Below the pieces are notes generated by a model that worked only from the letters and a program-made list of their open reading frames with translations, searched no databases and was not told the DNA's origin. The position numbers and the translations under genes are program-made. A DNA stretch of 64,000 bases from Chitinophaga agrisoli. Its GTDB lineage: Bacteria; Bacteroidota; Bacteroidia; Chitinophagales; Chitinophagaceae. Numbering within the stretch: the first letter of the stretch is position 1; every line of letters starts with the position of its first letter. The stretch covers positions 1,056,327 through 1,120,326 of the forward strand of contig NZ_VUOC01000004.1 in assembly GCF_008386695.1 (NCBI RefSeq), written 5' to 3'. Positions 9,262-18,347 of this stretch are shown here, in pieces.

Positions 9262-9272
9262 GCGCTACGCAT

Positions 9273-9316
9273 AAGAGGCCGTTCCAACATACGTTGGAAC
9301 GGCCTCTTTATTTTTA
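9273..9316 (+). terminator. Rho-independent terminator after the DUF192 gene
   Basis: A perfect 16-bp stem (9273-9288 with 9293-9308), tetraloop, then a T-rich tract on the plus strand. It separates the convergent genes ending at 9261 and 9334. Confidence 0.9.
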
Positions 9317-9333
9317 TCCGGTTATTAGCCGGT

Positions 9334-11637
9334 CTATTTCAGCTCTTCTACTGTAAAGGATTTCTGGCGGCCTTTGTACTGCTGCCTTATCTGCTGTATA
9401 TCCTTCTCTGTCACCTTTTCCGCTTTATTGGTCCATGCATTACGGATAAAACTGATCACCTGCGCAATATCATCATCAGAGAATTCGTCATTGCTGCCAA
9501 TACCCGGCATTTCACCGCTTACTTCCGGCGCTTTGTATACTTTGCCATTTACCGGTACGGGGCCGGTAAGACCATAGAGTACAATGGAGATCATCTTGTT
9601 CTTATCACCCAATACCCATTGCGACTGGTTCAGCGGCGGCGCCAGGGATTGAATGCCTTCTCCGTCTGCGCCATGGCAGGTCTGGCATACTGTTTTAAAG
9701 ATATGGTTACCGCGGGGATACAGCTTGGCCAGCGCTGCGTTGGCTTTGGCATTACGCTGTTTGGCGGCATCCTTTATTGTCTTCTGCAGACGGCGGGTGA
9801 TCACCAGGTTGGTATCCGCATTCCATTTAGTGACCTGTTGCAGCAGCTCCTGCTCATGCCCGGCATTATTGCTGATAATGGCATCCGCCACATAACGGTC
9901 GCTGGCATAACTATGTAACAACTGCGTTTGCAGCTGGCTGGCTGCAGCGGCATTCACTTTCTTGATATATGGCAGCAGCAGGGCGATGGAAGGCGCCTGC
10001 AACACGCTTTGCTGTAAAGGCGCAATAACAGACAGTACCTGGCTGGCCTGCTGCGGCGTGATCACAGCCGGCATAGCCGCCAGTGCCTGTACCCGCAGGT
10101 AAGGGTTCGCCTGTTGTATTACGGCCGTTACATCTGCCAATTGCAGCTGGCCCAGACCTTCCAGGGTCCACATAGCGTGCAGTAAACCCCAGGGCTTCTT
10201 AGGATCATCATGCCGCAGCCTTTCCCGCAGCTGGGGCGCCAGCGTGGTATAGTGATTGTCTACGATCATCTGCTGTGCCTTATCCCTTACCCAGCCATTG
10301 GGATGGTCTAACAGCGCCAGCAGCTTGGCGGGATCATTCTCTAAGGTTACCATCTGTACGGCGGTATCCTTTTCCGGCACTACGCGGTAAATACGCCCGC
10401 AGTTCAGCGGGGTGGTAAGCCGGCGCGTTTTGATCTCATTACGTAAATAAGGCGTGAGGTATGTTTTGTGCTGTATAATGCCGCGGTACATATCCAGTAT
10501 GTACAGGGCGCCATCCGGTCCTTCATAGAGGTTCACCGGGCGGAAACGTTCATCCGTGCTGGCCAGGAACTCCCGCTCCTTGTAGGCCTGTTCACCTTTT
10601 ACAATGTAGCCGCTATCCTGCAACAGGTTACGTTTAATGAGGTTGGCAGAGGGCTCCGCCACAAAGGCATTACCTTCAAAGCCATCACCCAGCAGGTTGG
10701 CGCGGTAAATAAGCACGCCACAGGCCGCGGTAAAATTCACCAGGCGCAGGCTATCATCCAGTACGCCCTTCATATACCCGCGGTTCACGCCTGGCGTGGC
10801 CCGGATGGGGTATACACGATTATCCGGCACAATATGCTCGTCATAACCGGCTACATTCTTCTGCGCCTCGTTAGATGCGCCCAGACCCGGGCTAAAATAA
10901 TCGCCCAGCAGGTTCTCTGAGTTATTATTATAGAACAGGCGGCCATAGTTATCCTGGGAGATCCCCCATTGGCCACGGAAATGGGTATGCTCTATCAGCC
11001 ATTTATTGCCTGCCTTACGGTAACGCTTATCTGATTTGGCGTTATAGATCCAGTTATCCATAGCGCGGAATAGCCCATTGGGCTGGTGCTCCACGTTACC
11101 GCCTTCCGCATATTTATCATCTACCAGCGTTTTTTTGCCGGCACGGTCATGATCATTTTCAATGAACCACAGTTTAGGCGGTTCTGCTACCAGTATGCCG
11201 TTCTCCACCATACAGATGGCCCTGGGCAATACAAGGGAGTCTGTAAAGGTGGTGCGGGTATCCACGGTACCATCATGATTAGCGTCTTCCAGGATCACTA
11301 CCCGGCCGTTACGCATGTCTTCTCCGGTACCAACGGTATCCGGCATATAGCCCATCATTTCCACTACCCACATACGCCCACGTTCGTCAAAGGTCATGGC
11401 CACCGGTACGGATACCTGCGGCTCTGCGGCCACCAGCTGCACTTTCAGGCCTTTCTCCACCTGTATATGCTGCAGGGAGGTTTCGGGATCCAGTGTGGGT
11501 GATTCCGCGTACTTTTCCCGCATGGCAAGGGAGTCCGATTGTTTTTTGTCTTTTGTCTCCGGTGGGTTGGATTGGCAGGCGGTCATCCATAGAGCGCCTG
11601 CGGCTAATAAGCTGTAAGTGTAGAACCAGTTTTTCAT
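9334..11637 (-). CDS. Haem c lipoprotein dehydrogenase (PVC-type beta-propeller, HEAT repeats, cytochrome c)
   Basis: Read from the ATG at 11637 (767 residues); a GTG at 11682 would add 15 residues before the signal peptide and is rejected. The N-terminus is a lipoprotein signal (LLAAGALWMTAC). Residues about 50-440 form the membrane-bound dehydrogenase propeller of the PVC type (TFDERGRMWVVEMMGYMPD, ILEDANHDGTVDTRTTF, PNGLFRAMDNWIYNAKSD, DERFRPVNLYEGPDGALYILDMYRG). Residues about 450-630 are HEAT-like helical repeats. The C-terminal domain is a mono-haem cytochrome c with CQTCH at 651-655 and a probable distal Met at 710 (GEMPG). It probably oxidises a sugar or related compound in the periplasm and passes electrons to the haem; the substrate is unknown. 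Single gene with its own promoter box. Confidence 0.85.
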   Translation of the reverse strand: MKNWFYTYSLLAAGALWMTACQSNPPETKDKKQSDSLAMREKYAESPTLDPETSLQHIQVEKGLKVQLVAAEPQVSVPVAMTFDERGRMWVVEMMGYMPDTVGTGEDMRNGRVVILEDANHDGTVDTRTTFTDSLVLPRAICMVENGILVAEPPKLWFIENDHDRAGKKTLVDDKYAEGGNVEHQPNGLFRAMDNWIYNAKSDKRYRKAGNKWLIEHTHFRGQWGISQDNYGRLFYNNNSENLLGDYFSPGLGASNEAQKNVAGYDEHIVPDNRVYPIRATPGVNRGYMKGVLDDSLRLVNFTAACGVLIYRANLLGDGFEGNAFVAEPSANLIKRNLLQDSGYIVKGEQAYKEREFLASTDERFRPVNLYEGPDGALYILDMYRGIIQHKTYLTPYLRNEIKTRRLTTPLNCGRIYRVVPEKDTAVQMVTLENDPAKLLALLDHPNGWVRDKAQQMIVDNHYTTLAPQLRERLRHDDPKKPWGLLHAMWTLEGLGQLQLADVTAVIQQANPYLRVQALAAMPAVITPQQASQVLSVIAPLQQSVLQAPSIALLLPYIKKVNAAAASQLQTQLLHSYASDRYVADAIISNNAGHEQELLQQVTKWNADTNLVITRRLQKTIKDAAKQRNAKANAALAKLYPRGNHIFKTVCQTCHGADGEGIQSLAPPLNQSQWVLGDKNKMISIVLYGLTGPVPVNGKVYKAPEVSGEMPGIGSNDEFSDDDIAQVISFIRNAWTNKAEKVTEKDIQQIRQQYKGRQKSFTVEELK

Positions 11638-11696
11638 TCCGCGCTGCTGTTTACATCGATTGCAAAACCCAAAATAAGTCACGAGATGTGAATATT

Positions 11697-11704
11697 CAAA
11701 TTTA
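11697..11704 (-). promoter_or_regulatory. Bacteroidota -7 box for the haem c lipoprotein gene
   Basis: On the minus strand these bases read TAAATTTG, a full match to the Bacteroidota TAnnTTTG box, about 60 nt before the ATG at 11637. I see no clear TTTG at -33. Confidence 0.45.
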
Positions 11705-11764
11705 GGGGAATGGAAAATGATGAGAGGTAGAAATTGATGGTGAGGGTAGTGAATTTTTTAATTA

Positions 11765-11795
11765 CAGGCATAGGAGGTATATTCGAATATGCCTG
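11765..11795. promoter_or_regulatory. Palindromic element upstream of the 61-residue protein gene
   Basis: Arms caggcata (11765-11772) and tatgcctg (11788-11795) form an 8-bp inverted repeat; inside it atattcgaatat (11779-11790) is a perfect 12-bp palindrome. It lies 40 nt before the ATG at 11835, a place suitable for an operator. Function is inferred from position only. Confidence 0.35.
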
Positions 11796-11834
11796 ATATG
11801 TACATTATCGTTATTCAAAAACAAGCAAACTATC

Positions 11835-12020
11835 ATGGAAAATAATCAGACCTATATTAGTGAGCTATCAGAGAAGGTGCTGAAAGGTGTGGAGAAAGCA
11901 ATAAGAAAACTGGTGCATGAAAACGCCGCATTGGATAAAATGATGGTTATTAAAGACGAAGACGGCAATATTAAGCATGTCCCGGCCAAAGACCTTCTCA
12001 AAAACCTGCCACCCCAATAG
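11835..12020 (+). CDS. Small conserved-looking hypothetical protein (61 residues)
   Basis: A short ORF in an otherwise gene-free stretch, with its own ATG and no overlap with other genes. The product is hydrophilic, with an amphipathic helix from about residue 5 to 33 (ISELSEKVLKGVEKAIRKLV), then a short strand-turn-strand MMVIKDEDGNIKHVPA and a C-terminal helix ending in PPQ. No signal peptide or membrane segment. The composition and the KDEDGNIKHVPAKDLL ending are those of a real small cytoplasmic protein; similar short proteins occur in Bacteroidota, but I cannot name a family. An antitoxin or adaptor is possible in size, but no toxin gene lies next to it. Confidence 0.6.
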   Translation: MENNQTYISELSEKVLKGVEKAIRKLVHENAALDKMMVIKDEDGNIKHVPAKDLLKNLPPQ

Positions 12021-12105
12021 GCATCCTGCAATATCCTTTTCGCGCTTAGTCAGATATAATCTTGACGCAGCTGCTTTTCAGCGGTAATGCCCTTGTGATA
12101 ACCTC

Positions 12106-12147
12106 TGTGCGGAGGCCTTCATTTGCACATCCGCACATCTTCACATC
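12106..12147. repeat. Hairpin plus TGCACAT-type repeat between convergent genes
   Basis: tgtgcgga (12106-12113) pairs with tccgcaca (12130-12137); the right side runs into a TTTGCACATCCGCACATCTTCACATC stretch of short A-C-A-T words (12121-12147, shown here only as its recurring words CACATC). It belongs to the same degenerate word family as the gaps at 27.2, 27.35 and 36.0 kb. It could serve as a weak terminator for the convergent genes at 12020 and 12146. Confidence 0.4.
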
Positions 12148-15100
12148 AATTCAAACTCCTGAAATCCACCGGCACCAGCTTACTCACCCCCGGCTCCTGC
12201 ATCGTCACCCCATAGATCACATCCACCGCAGCCATCGTTTGCTTATTATGCGTTACAATAATAAACTGTGAGTTATCAGAGAACTTGCGGATCATATTCG
12301 TGAACTTACCTACGTTGGCATCATCCAGCGGGGCGTCCACCTCATCCAGGATACAGAACGGCGCGGGTTTTATCAGGTAAATAGCAAATAGCAGCGCGGT
12401 AGCGGTAAGCGTCTTCTCTCCACCGGATAACTGCGTAATAGCAGCCGGGCGTTTGCCTTTAGGTTTGGCGATGATCTCGATACCGGTTTCCGCTAGGTTC
12501 TCCGGCTCGTTCAGGATCAGGTCACACTGGTCTTCTTCCGTGAACAGTGCCTTGAACACACGGATAAAGTTCTCTTTTACGGTATTGAAAGTATCCAGGA
12601 ACTTCTGGTTGGCGGTAGATTCTACTTCCTGTATAGTGGCCATCAGGGATTCCTTGGCGGCTACCAGGTCGTTCTTTTGCTCCAGGATGAATTCGTAACG
12701 TTTCTTCATTTCCTGGAAGGCCTCAATGGCTGTTGGGTTGATCTCACCCATGTTCTCCAGGCGTTTCTTGAGGCGTTCTGCGCTGCCTTGCAGCTCATCT
12801 ACGGCGAGGGTGCTGGAACGGGCGTCGTCCAGGATCTCGTCCAGGTTCACCTTGAACTCTACGCTCAGCCTTTCCTTCATGGAGGCCAGTTGCAGTTTCA
12901 GCTCGTTCACTTTGTCCTTGATGGCGGTCAGGGCCTGCTCCAGCTGCTCTTTGGCACGCTGACGGGCACGCAGGGCGCTTTCCTTTTCCTGCAGGTGGTT
13001 GCGGAAGTTGTAGTACTCCTGGTCCTTTTCGTTCAGGGCTTTCTCTTCCTCTTCGCGCTGACGGAACAGGTCTACCAGGCCATCTTCTGCCAGTCCCAGT
13101 TTGTCTTCTGCCGCGGAAATGTTGGCCACGGCGTCTTCCAGCTGGGATTTATTATTGGTGATCTGCGTGTGCAGGTCGCTCAGTTGTTTGCGTTTAAATT
13201 CCAGTTCCTGTTTCAGGCCCTGCACTTTACTGTGCTGGCGGGTATGTTGCAGGTTCTGGTTATTGTACTGTACGTTGGCCTGGTTAAACTGCTGCTCTGC
13301 ATCCTGGGAGGCGCGTTCCGCGGCTACGATATTATCATGCAGGGCATGTACGCGATCGTTCAGGATCTCCAGCTCATCCCGCACGCCGGAGATACTTTCC
13401 TGGTTGGTTTCCAGGGATTGCTGCATTTCCGCCAGGCGTTTATCGCCAGTCTCTATGAGGTGATGGAAGTTCTCGATACGGTTTTGCAGGCCAAACAGCT
13501 GGTTATTGAGCTGGTTGATCTTTTCGCGGGCCGTATTGATGTTCTTATCATTCAGCTGGCTGTTATAGCCTAATACTTCGTTGTGTTTGTCCTGGATCTG
13601 CTGGCGCAGGGTGTTCACGGTAGTTTCCAGCGCTTTGATCTCCGCATCCAGCTTTTCGAGGTTCTTGGCGCGGCCCAGTTTTTTGCCTTCGAACAGGCCT
13701 ACGGAACCGCCGCTAAAGCTGTATTTGCCGCGGTACATACGGCCGCTTTTTTCTACCACCAGCGCATCCTGGTCCGGCAGCTGGCCAAAGTCCAGCGCGC
13801 TTACATCATCTGCCACAAATACTTTACCCAGCAGATAGTTGCCCAGCCCTTTATAACGTTCGTCTATCTCTACCACCTCCAGCGCCGGGATGGTACCGGG
13901 AGGGGTGAACAGCTGTCCGCCCTGATGGTGGAACTGGTCCAGTATAAAGAAATTGGCTTTACCTTTTTTGTTGCCATCCAGCAGGCGGATGGCCTGGATG
14001 GCCTCTTCCGCATTATTTACCACATAGTAGTTCAGGTAAGGCTCCAGCAGGTTCTCTATACAGGTGCGGTAGTCTTCCTTACAGAAGAATATATCACTGA
14101 GGATAGGCGCCTTATTATTCCACTCGTTGTTCTTTTTCAGGAACTTGATGCTTTCTGGGTACCCTTCCAGGCTGTCTACCAGTGATTTTAAGAGGTCGTA
14201 TTCGTTCTTTTTAGCGTCCAGGGTACGGTTCTCGTCCACCAGTTTATCGCGCAGGCCCTCTATGTCTGACTGGGTAGCCAGGATCTTGCCTTTGGTCTCT
14301 TCCTGGAAACGGATCATCTCCTCCAGGTTGGCCTTGCTGTCTTCGAGGGTGTCCTGCAGGATCTCCTTCTCTTCTGCCAGTTGGGTGATCTGGGCCTGAC
14401 GGCTCACCTTTTCCTCCTGGAGCTGTTGTATGCTGCGTTGCAGGTTCTGTACGGAGGTATCTGCCACCGCCACTTTCTTTTCTGCCTCAAACTGCTGGCG
14501 TTGCCATTGCTGCTGATCGCGGCGCAGGGTTTCCAGGGATTGTTTCTTGTCGTTGAAAGCGTGTTTCTTGTCCTCCACCATATCGTGCAGGGTTTCCAGT
14601 TCGTCCTGCATGCTGTCAAACACTTCCTGCTCTTCTACGGATTGTTTCTCTGTAAAGGCGATGGAATCTGTGAGGCCCTGCAGCTGTCCTTCTGCATTGT
14701 TCAGGAAATCGCTCAGGTTCTTTTCCCGCTCACGCAGGTAAGTAAGCTGCTGGGTGGCCAGGTTCTTATCCCCCTCTTTGGTACGGATGGTGGCTACCAG
14801 CTCATTAAAGGATTTCTGTAATACCTGCAGTTCCCTTTCTTTGGCTACAAAATGCAGCTTATCGTCTTCCACGGCCGCTTCGTCGGTGGCTATCTCTGCT
14901 TCCAGGGCCATCTTGCGGTCGCTTTCTGTCTGCTGTTGTTCAGTAAGGTCCTTGAAGGTGATGTTAAAGCCTTCCAGGGCGGCTTTGGCCAGCTCAATGC
15001 TGATCTCCCGGTATTCCTTTTTTACCTCGTAATAACGTTCTGCCTTACGGGCCTGGCTTTCCAGGGTCTTCAGGTTGTTGTTGATCTCAAACAGCAGGTC

Positions 15101-15676
15101 CTCAATACGGTTAAGGTCACCTTCTGTAGCATCCAGTTTGGTCTTAGCTTCCTTTTTACGGGTTTTATAGATGGAGATGCCGGCTGCCTGCTCCAACATG
15201 CGGCGGCGGCTGTTTTCTTTATCCTTGATGATATCATCCACCATGCCCAGCTCAATAATGGCATAGGAGTCCGTACTTACGCCGGTGTCCATGAACAGGT
15301 TATGGATATCCTTTAAACGGCAGGCTACATCGTTCAGGCGGTATTCGCTATCGCCGTTCTTATAGAATTTACGTGTGATGGTTACCGTGGTAAACTCAGT
15401 GGGGAGTACGTTACGTGTGTTCTCAAAGGTGAGGCTCACTTCTGCCATACCGCTGGCGGAACGGCTTTTGGAGCCGTTAAATACCAGGCCGGCCTGGTTA
15501 TCTGAGCGCAGGTTGCTGATCTTGTGCTCCCCTATCACCCAGCGTATGGAGTCGATGATATTACTCTTGCCGCAACCATTAGGCCCAATAACGCCGGTGA
15601 TACCTTCGTCAAAGTTCAAAACGGTCTTATCGGCGAAACTTTTGAAGCCTTTGATTTCTAATGTTTTTAAACGCAC
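12146..15676 (-). CDS. smc: Chromosome segregation ATPase SMC
   Basis: Full-length SMC protein of 1176 residues. The N-terminal ABC half has MRLKTLEIKGFKSFADKT and the Walker A motif GPNGCGKSN at 31-39; the two coiled-coil arms (about 165-500 and 670-1020) are rich in K, E, Q and L heptads; the hinge lies at about 515-640. The C-terminal half carries the signature LSGGEKTL, Walker B with FCILDEVDAPLDD, and the final H-loop region IVTHNKQTM. It organises and segregates the chromosome together with ScpA and ScpB, which are not encoded here. The ATG at 15676 is the natural start since the first residues are the conserved strand; a -7 box sits 31 nt upstream. Single gene, divergent from the outer-membrane barrel gene. 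Confidence 0.98.
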   Translation of the reverse strand: MRLKTLEIKGFKSFADKTVLNFDEGITGVIGPNGCGKSNIIDSIRWVIGEHKISNLRSDNQAGLVFNGSKSRSASGMAEVSLTFENTRNVLPTEFTTVTITRKFYKNGDSEYRLNDVACRLKDIHNLFMDTGVSTDSYAIIELGMVDDIIKDKENSRRRMLEQAAGISIYKTRKKEAKTKLDATEGDLNRIEDLLFEINNNLKTLESQARKAERYYEVKKEYREISIELAKAALEGFNITFKDLTEQQQTESDRKMALEAEIATDEAAVEDDKLHFVAKERELQVLQKSFNELVATIRTKEGDKNLATQQLTYLREREKNLSDFLNNAEGQLQGLTDSIAFTEKQSVEEQEVFDSMQDELETLHDMVEDKKHAFNDKKQSLETLRRDQQQWQRQQFEAEKKVAVADTSVQNLQRSIQQLQEEKVSRQAQITQLAEEKEILQDTLEDSKANLEEMIRFQEETKGKILATQSDIEGLRDKLVDENRTLDAKKNEYDLLKSLVDSLEGYPESIKFLKKNNEWNNKAPILSDIFFCKEDYRTCIENLLEPYLNYYVVNNAEEAIQAIRLLDGNKKGKANFFILDQFHHQGGQLFTPPGTIPALEVVEIDERYKGLGNYLLGKVFVADDVSALDFGQLPDQDALVVEKSGRMYRGKYSFSGGSVGLFEGKKLGRAKNLEKLDAEIKALETTVNTLRQQIQDKHNEVLGYNSQLNDKNINTAREKINQLNNQLFGLQNRIENFHHLIETGDKRLAEMQQSLETNQESISGVRDELEILNDRVHALHDNIVAAERASQDAEQQFNQANVQYNNQNLQHTRQHSKVQGLKQELEFKRKQLSDLHTQITNNKSQLEDAVANISAAEDKLGLAEDGLVDLFRQREEEEKALNEKDQEYYNFRNHLQEKESALRARQRAKEQLEQALTAIKDKVNELKLQLASMKERLSVEFKVNLDEILDDARSSTLAVDELQGSAERLKKRLENMGEINPTAIEAFQEMKKRYEFILEQKNDLVAAKESLMATIQEVESTANQKFLDTFNTVKENFIRVFKALFTEEDQCDLILNEPENLAETGIEIIAKPKGKRPAAITQLSGGEKTLTATALLFAIYLIKPAPFCILDEVDAPLDDANVGKFTNMIRKFSDNSQFIIVTHNKQTMAAVDVIYGVTMQEPGVSKLVPVDFRSLN

Positions 15677-15706
15677 GGTTGCTCCTGGTTTGGTTTTTTA
15701 AGCTGT

Positions 15707-15714
15707 CAAAGATA
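15707..15714 (-). promoter_or_regulatory. Bacteroidota -7 box for smc
   Basis: The minus strand reads TATCTTTG, a perfect TAnnTTTG box, placing the transcription start at about 15700 and giving a short leader of about 25 nt before the smc ATG. Confidence 0.6.
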
Positions 15715-16053
15715 ATTACGATTCACATATTGCCTGCACGTAATTTGTCCAAATCAATTAGTAATTTAACAGCCTGTGGCCGATTACCGGTTTTTATTTA
15801 TACACAACTGTGAATAAATTGTCATTAAACCATTTCTTTTATGCTGACTAACAACCAATTATGCAAAACTAGCTAAATTTTACTTTAGATGTATCCATCC
15901 GGCCCTACGCCCTCAATAAACGTATATAATGCTTAATTTGCCTTTGCCTGAGCGGATGGATATACTGTAGTAACACCCGATTGAAAGACCCGATGAAAAA
16001 CCTTATTACTATCTAAACCCGGCGCGTTTTGTCCGTTAACACGCACATGCCCT
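15715..16053. other. Divergent intergenic region with an inverted repeat
   Basis: This AT-rich gap of about 340 bp holds no ORF. Arms tatccatccg (15892-15901) and cggatggata (15953-15962) form a 10-bp inverted repeat with a 51-nt spacer. No T-tract follows. The region must hold the promoter of the barrel-protein gene at 16054, but no full TAnnTTTG box is visible near that start. Confidence 0.4.
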
Positions 16054-18246
16054 ATGAAGCATCGCTTCTTTACCTTGTTGACCGGCATCCTTTCATGCCC
16101 CTTCTTTGCCTACGCCCAGCGGCCAGCTGCTTTCCGTATCACCGGCGTTGTGGCTGACAGTGCCAAACAACTCAAGCAGGTGACCATTACCGCGCAAAAG
16201 GCCCTGCTGGAAGTAAAGGACGGCCGGCTGGTATACAATGTAGCCAATGACCTGAATAAAGATAACCTGTCCGCCGCAGAGATGCTGCGCCGTGTGCCGC
16301 TGGTGACCGTGGAGCCGGACGGTACTATCCTGCTCAAAGGCAGCGAACAGTTCAAGGTGCTGCTGAATGGCAAAAGCACCTCCCTGCTGGCCAAAAGTCC
16401 CCGGGATGCGTTACGCTCCCTTCCCGCCAGCGTGATCAAAAGCATAGAGATCATTACCCAACCCTCTGCCCGTTACGATGTGGAAGGCACAGCAGGTATC
16501 ATCAATATCATTACCCGGCAACCCTTTAGCGGGTACAATGGCAGCCTTTCCGGCAGCTATAATAGCCTGAGATATGCCAACGGCACCGCCACGCTCAACG
16601 CCAAAACTGGCCGCCTGGGCATTGCCGGTTTTGTAACCGTTAATACCTTCCGTAACAAGGGCCGGTCAGAAGGCCTGCGGAGAAGCCATGTACCCAATTA
16701 TGAAAACACGCTGGCACAAACCGGCAGCAGTGTATTTGACGGCACTTCCTATTACGCCAGCCTGGAGCTGAGCTATGACCTGGACAGCACCAGCAGTCTT
16801 AGCCTGTACAGTAACAATAATATTGGCCGCAATACCAATAATGCGCCCCAGCTAAACCTGCTGTACCCGGACCAGCAGCCCGTACAAACCGGCCAGTATA
16901 CCAGCTATACCCGGTACAGCAACAACAGTTATGACCTGGGGCTGGATTACCAGAAAAGGTTCCGGCAGCAAGGGCATACCCTCAGCCTGTCCCTGAACCG
17001 GAACACCGGCCGTAACACCATCCATGCAGATAATGCGCAGTTGAACGAGCCAGGCCCGGATAATTACCTGGAGAACTATAACGGGGAGTTTAATACGGAA
17101 AACACTGTGCAGCTGGACTATGCCCGGCCATTGCCGGGTAACGGACAATTGGAGAGCGGCATTAAAACCATCTTCCGCACCATTGAAAGTGATTATAACC
17201 AGCACCTGCATCCTGACCCTGACCGGGCGCTCAGACAGGTTAACCGGGCGGATACCTACCGCTACCGGCAGGATGTACTGGCCGCCTACACCACCTACCG
17301 GTTTAAGATAAAAAAGCGGGTAGGCGTACAACTGGGCGCGCGCCTGGAAAAGACCAATACCAGTGCTCATTTTATTTCCAGTGACACGACAATACACATT
17401 GATTATCTGCACTTTATACCAACTACTAATATTACCATTCCCATATCCGGCACGCAAACCCTGCGCGTTTCCTACAGCCGGCGCCTGCAGCGTCCCTGGA
17501 TAACGGGGCTAAACCCTTATGTGAATGATAATGACCCGTATAATGTATCACATGGCAATCCTAACCTGCAGCCGGAGACCAGTCATAGTGTTGGCATGAA
17601 CTACCAGGTTATGATCGGTGGCGTAAGCCTGCTGGTAAACCCGGACTACACCATTACCCACCATGCCATAGAAGCATTCCTGAGCGTAGGCGCCGACTCC
17701 AGCACAATTGCCGCTTCTGTGGCCAATATAGACCGGCGCAGCGCCGCCGGGCTGGACCTGGTGGTAGGCGCGCAGCTAAACCCGCACTGGAGCATCAACG
17801 GTAATATAAGGCCGGTGTATACCTCCCTGCAAAATGAGACCGGCCGCAGCCTGCATAATACCGGTTGGAGCGCCACCAGCTATGTCAGCAGTGATTATGA
17901 CCTGGGCGCGGGCCTGAAGGTGGAGCTCTCATTTTACCTGAATAGCAGCCGGCCGGCGTTGCAGGGCCGTATGCAGGGGTACTCCAGCCACACCGTTAGC
18001 CTGCGTAAAGAGCTGTTCCACCGCCGGGCTACCCTTAGCCTTTACCTGGACCAGCTATTCCAGCGGGAGATTGCCTGGCGCAGCGTGATCCATGACCCCT
18101 TATTTGAGCAGACCAGCACTTTTTATTACCCGGTGCGGGCGGCCCGCCTGGGATTTAACTGGAAGTTTGGCCAGCTAAAGGAGGCGGTTACACGTAAAAA
18201 AGGCGTAAAGAATGATGATGTGAAGAGAAGTGATGATAATCACTGA
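16054..18246 (+). CDS. Outer-membrane beta-barrel protein of the TonB-receptor-like family (OMP_b-brl_3 type), short N-terminus
   Basis: A 730-residue protein with a signal peptide (residues 1-21, ending FAYAQ). Residues about 45-150 form the plug-like domain: VTITAQKALLEVKDGRLVYNV, AEMLRRVPLVTVEPDGTILLKG, VLLNGKST, IKSIEIITQPSARYDVEGTAGIINIITR. From 155 to the end are amphipathic strands of a large barrel. Relatives in Bacteroidota normally carry a carboxypeptidase-regulatory-like domain of about 80 residues between signal peptide and plug; here only FRITGVVADSA remains before KQLKQVTITAQ, as if this domain had been deleted in frame. It may be a transporter or receptor of the outer membrane; the ligand is unknown. 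No SusD partner is adjacent. Confidence 0.85.
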   Translation: MKHRFFTLLTGILSCPFFAYAQRPAAFRITGVVADSAKQLKQVTITAQKALLEVKDGRLVYNVANDLNKDNLSAAEMLRRVPLVTVEPDGTILLKGSEQFKVLLNGKSTSLLAKSPRDALRSLPASVIKSIEIITQPSARYDVEGTAGIINIITRQPFSGYNGSLSGSYNSLRYANGTATLNAKTGRLGIAGFVTVNTFRNKGRSEGLRRSHVPNYENTLAQTGSSVFDGTSYYASLELSYDLDSTSSLSLYSNNNIGRNTNNAPQLNLLYPDQQPVQTGQYTSYTRYSNNSYDLGLDYQKRFRQQGHTLSLSLNRNTGRNTIHADNAQLNEPGPDNYLENYNGEFNTENTVQLDYARPLPGNGQLESGIKTIFRTIESDYNQHLHPDPDRALRQVNRADTYRYRQDVLAAYTTYRFKIKKRVGVQLGARLEKTNTSAHFISSDTTIHIDYLHFIPTTNITIPISGTQTLRVSYSRRLQRPWITGLNPYVNDNDPYNVSHGNPNLQPETSHSVGMNYQVMIGGVSLLVNPDYTITHHAIEAFLSVGADSSTIAASVANIDRRSAAGLDLVVGAQLNPHWSINGNIRPVYTSLQNETGRSLHNTGWSATSYVSSDYDLGAGLKVELSFYLNSSRPALQGRMQGYSSHTVSLRKELFHRRATLSLYLDQLFQREIAWRSVIHDPLFEQTSTFYYPVRAARLGFNWKFGQLKEAVTRKKGVKNDDVKRSDDNH

Positions 18247-18300
18247 AAATCAACAACATATACAATCACTACAAATACCCGGGCAAATGCAGGAATTGAA

Positions 18301-18308
18301 TAACTTTG
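18301..18308 (+). promoter_or_regulatory. Bacteroidota -7 box for the FUSC-type gene
   Basis: TAACTTTG matches TAnnTTTG and lies 40 nt before the ATG at 18348; a transcription start near 18314 would give a leader of about 34 nt. No TTTG at the -33 distance is seen. Confidence 0.5.
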
Positions 18309-18347
18309 CATCCTGCATGTCCCTTTGTAATCCGTAATTTATATTGA

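Noticed and set aside
12677-13573. 298-codon plus-strand ORF inside smc
   Set aside because: Lies wholly antisense to the SMC coiled coil; its product is a Leu/Val/Phe-rich string typical of the reverse of a Gln/Glu/Lys-rich coiled coil and has no family features.
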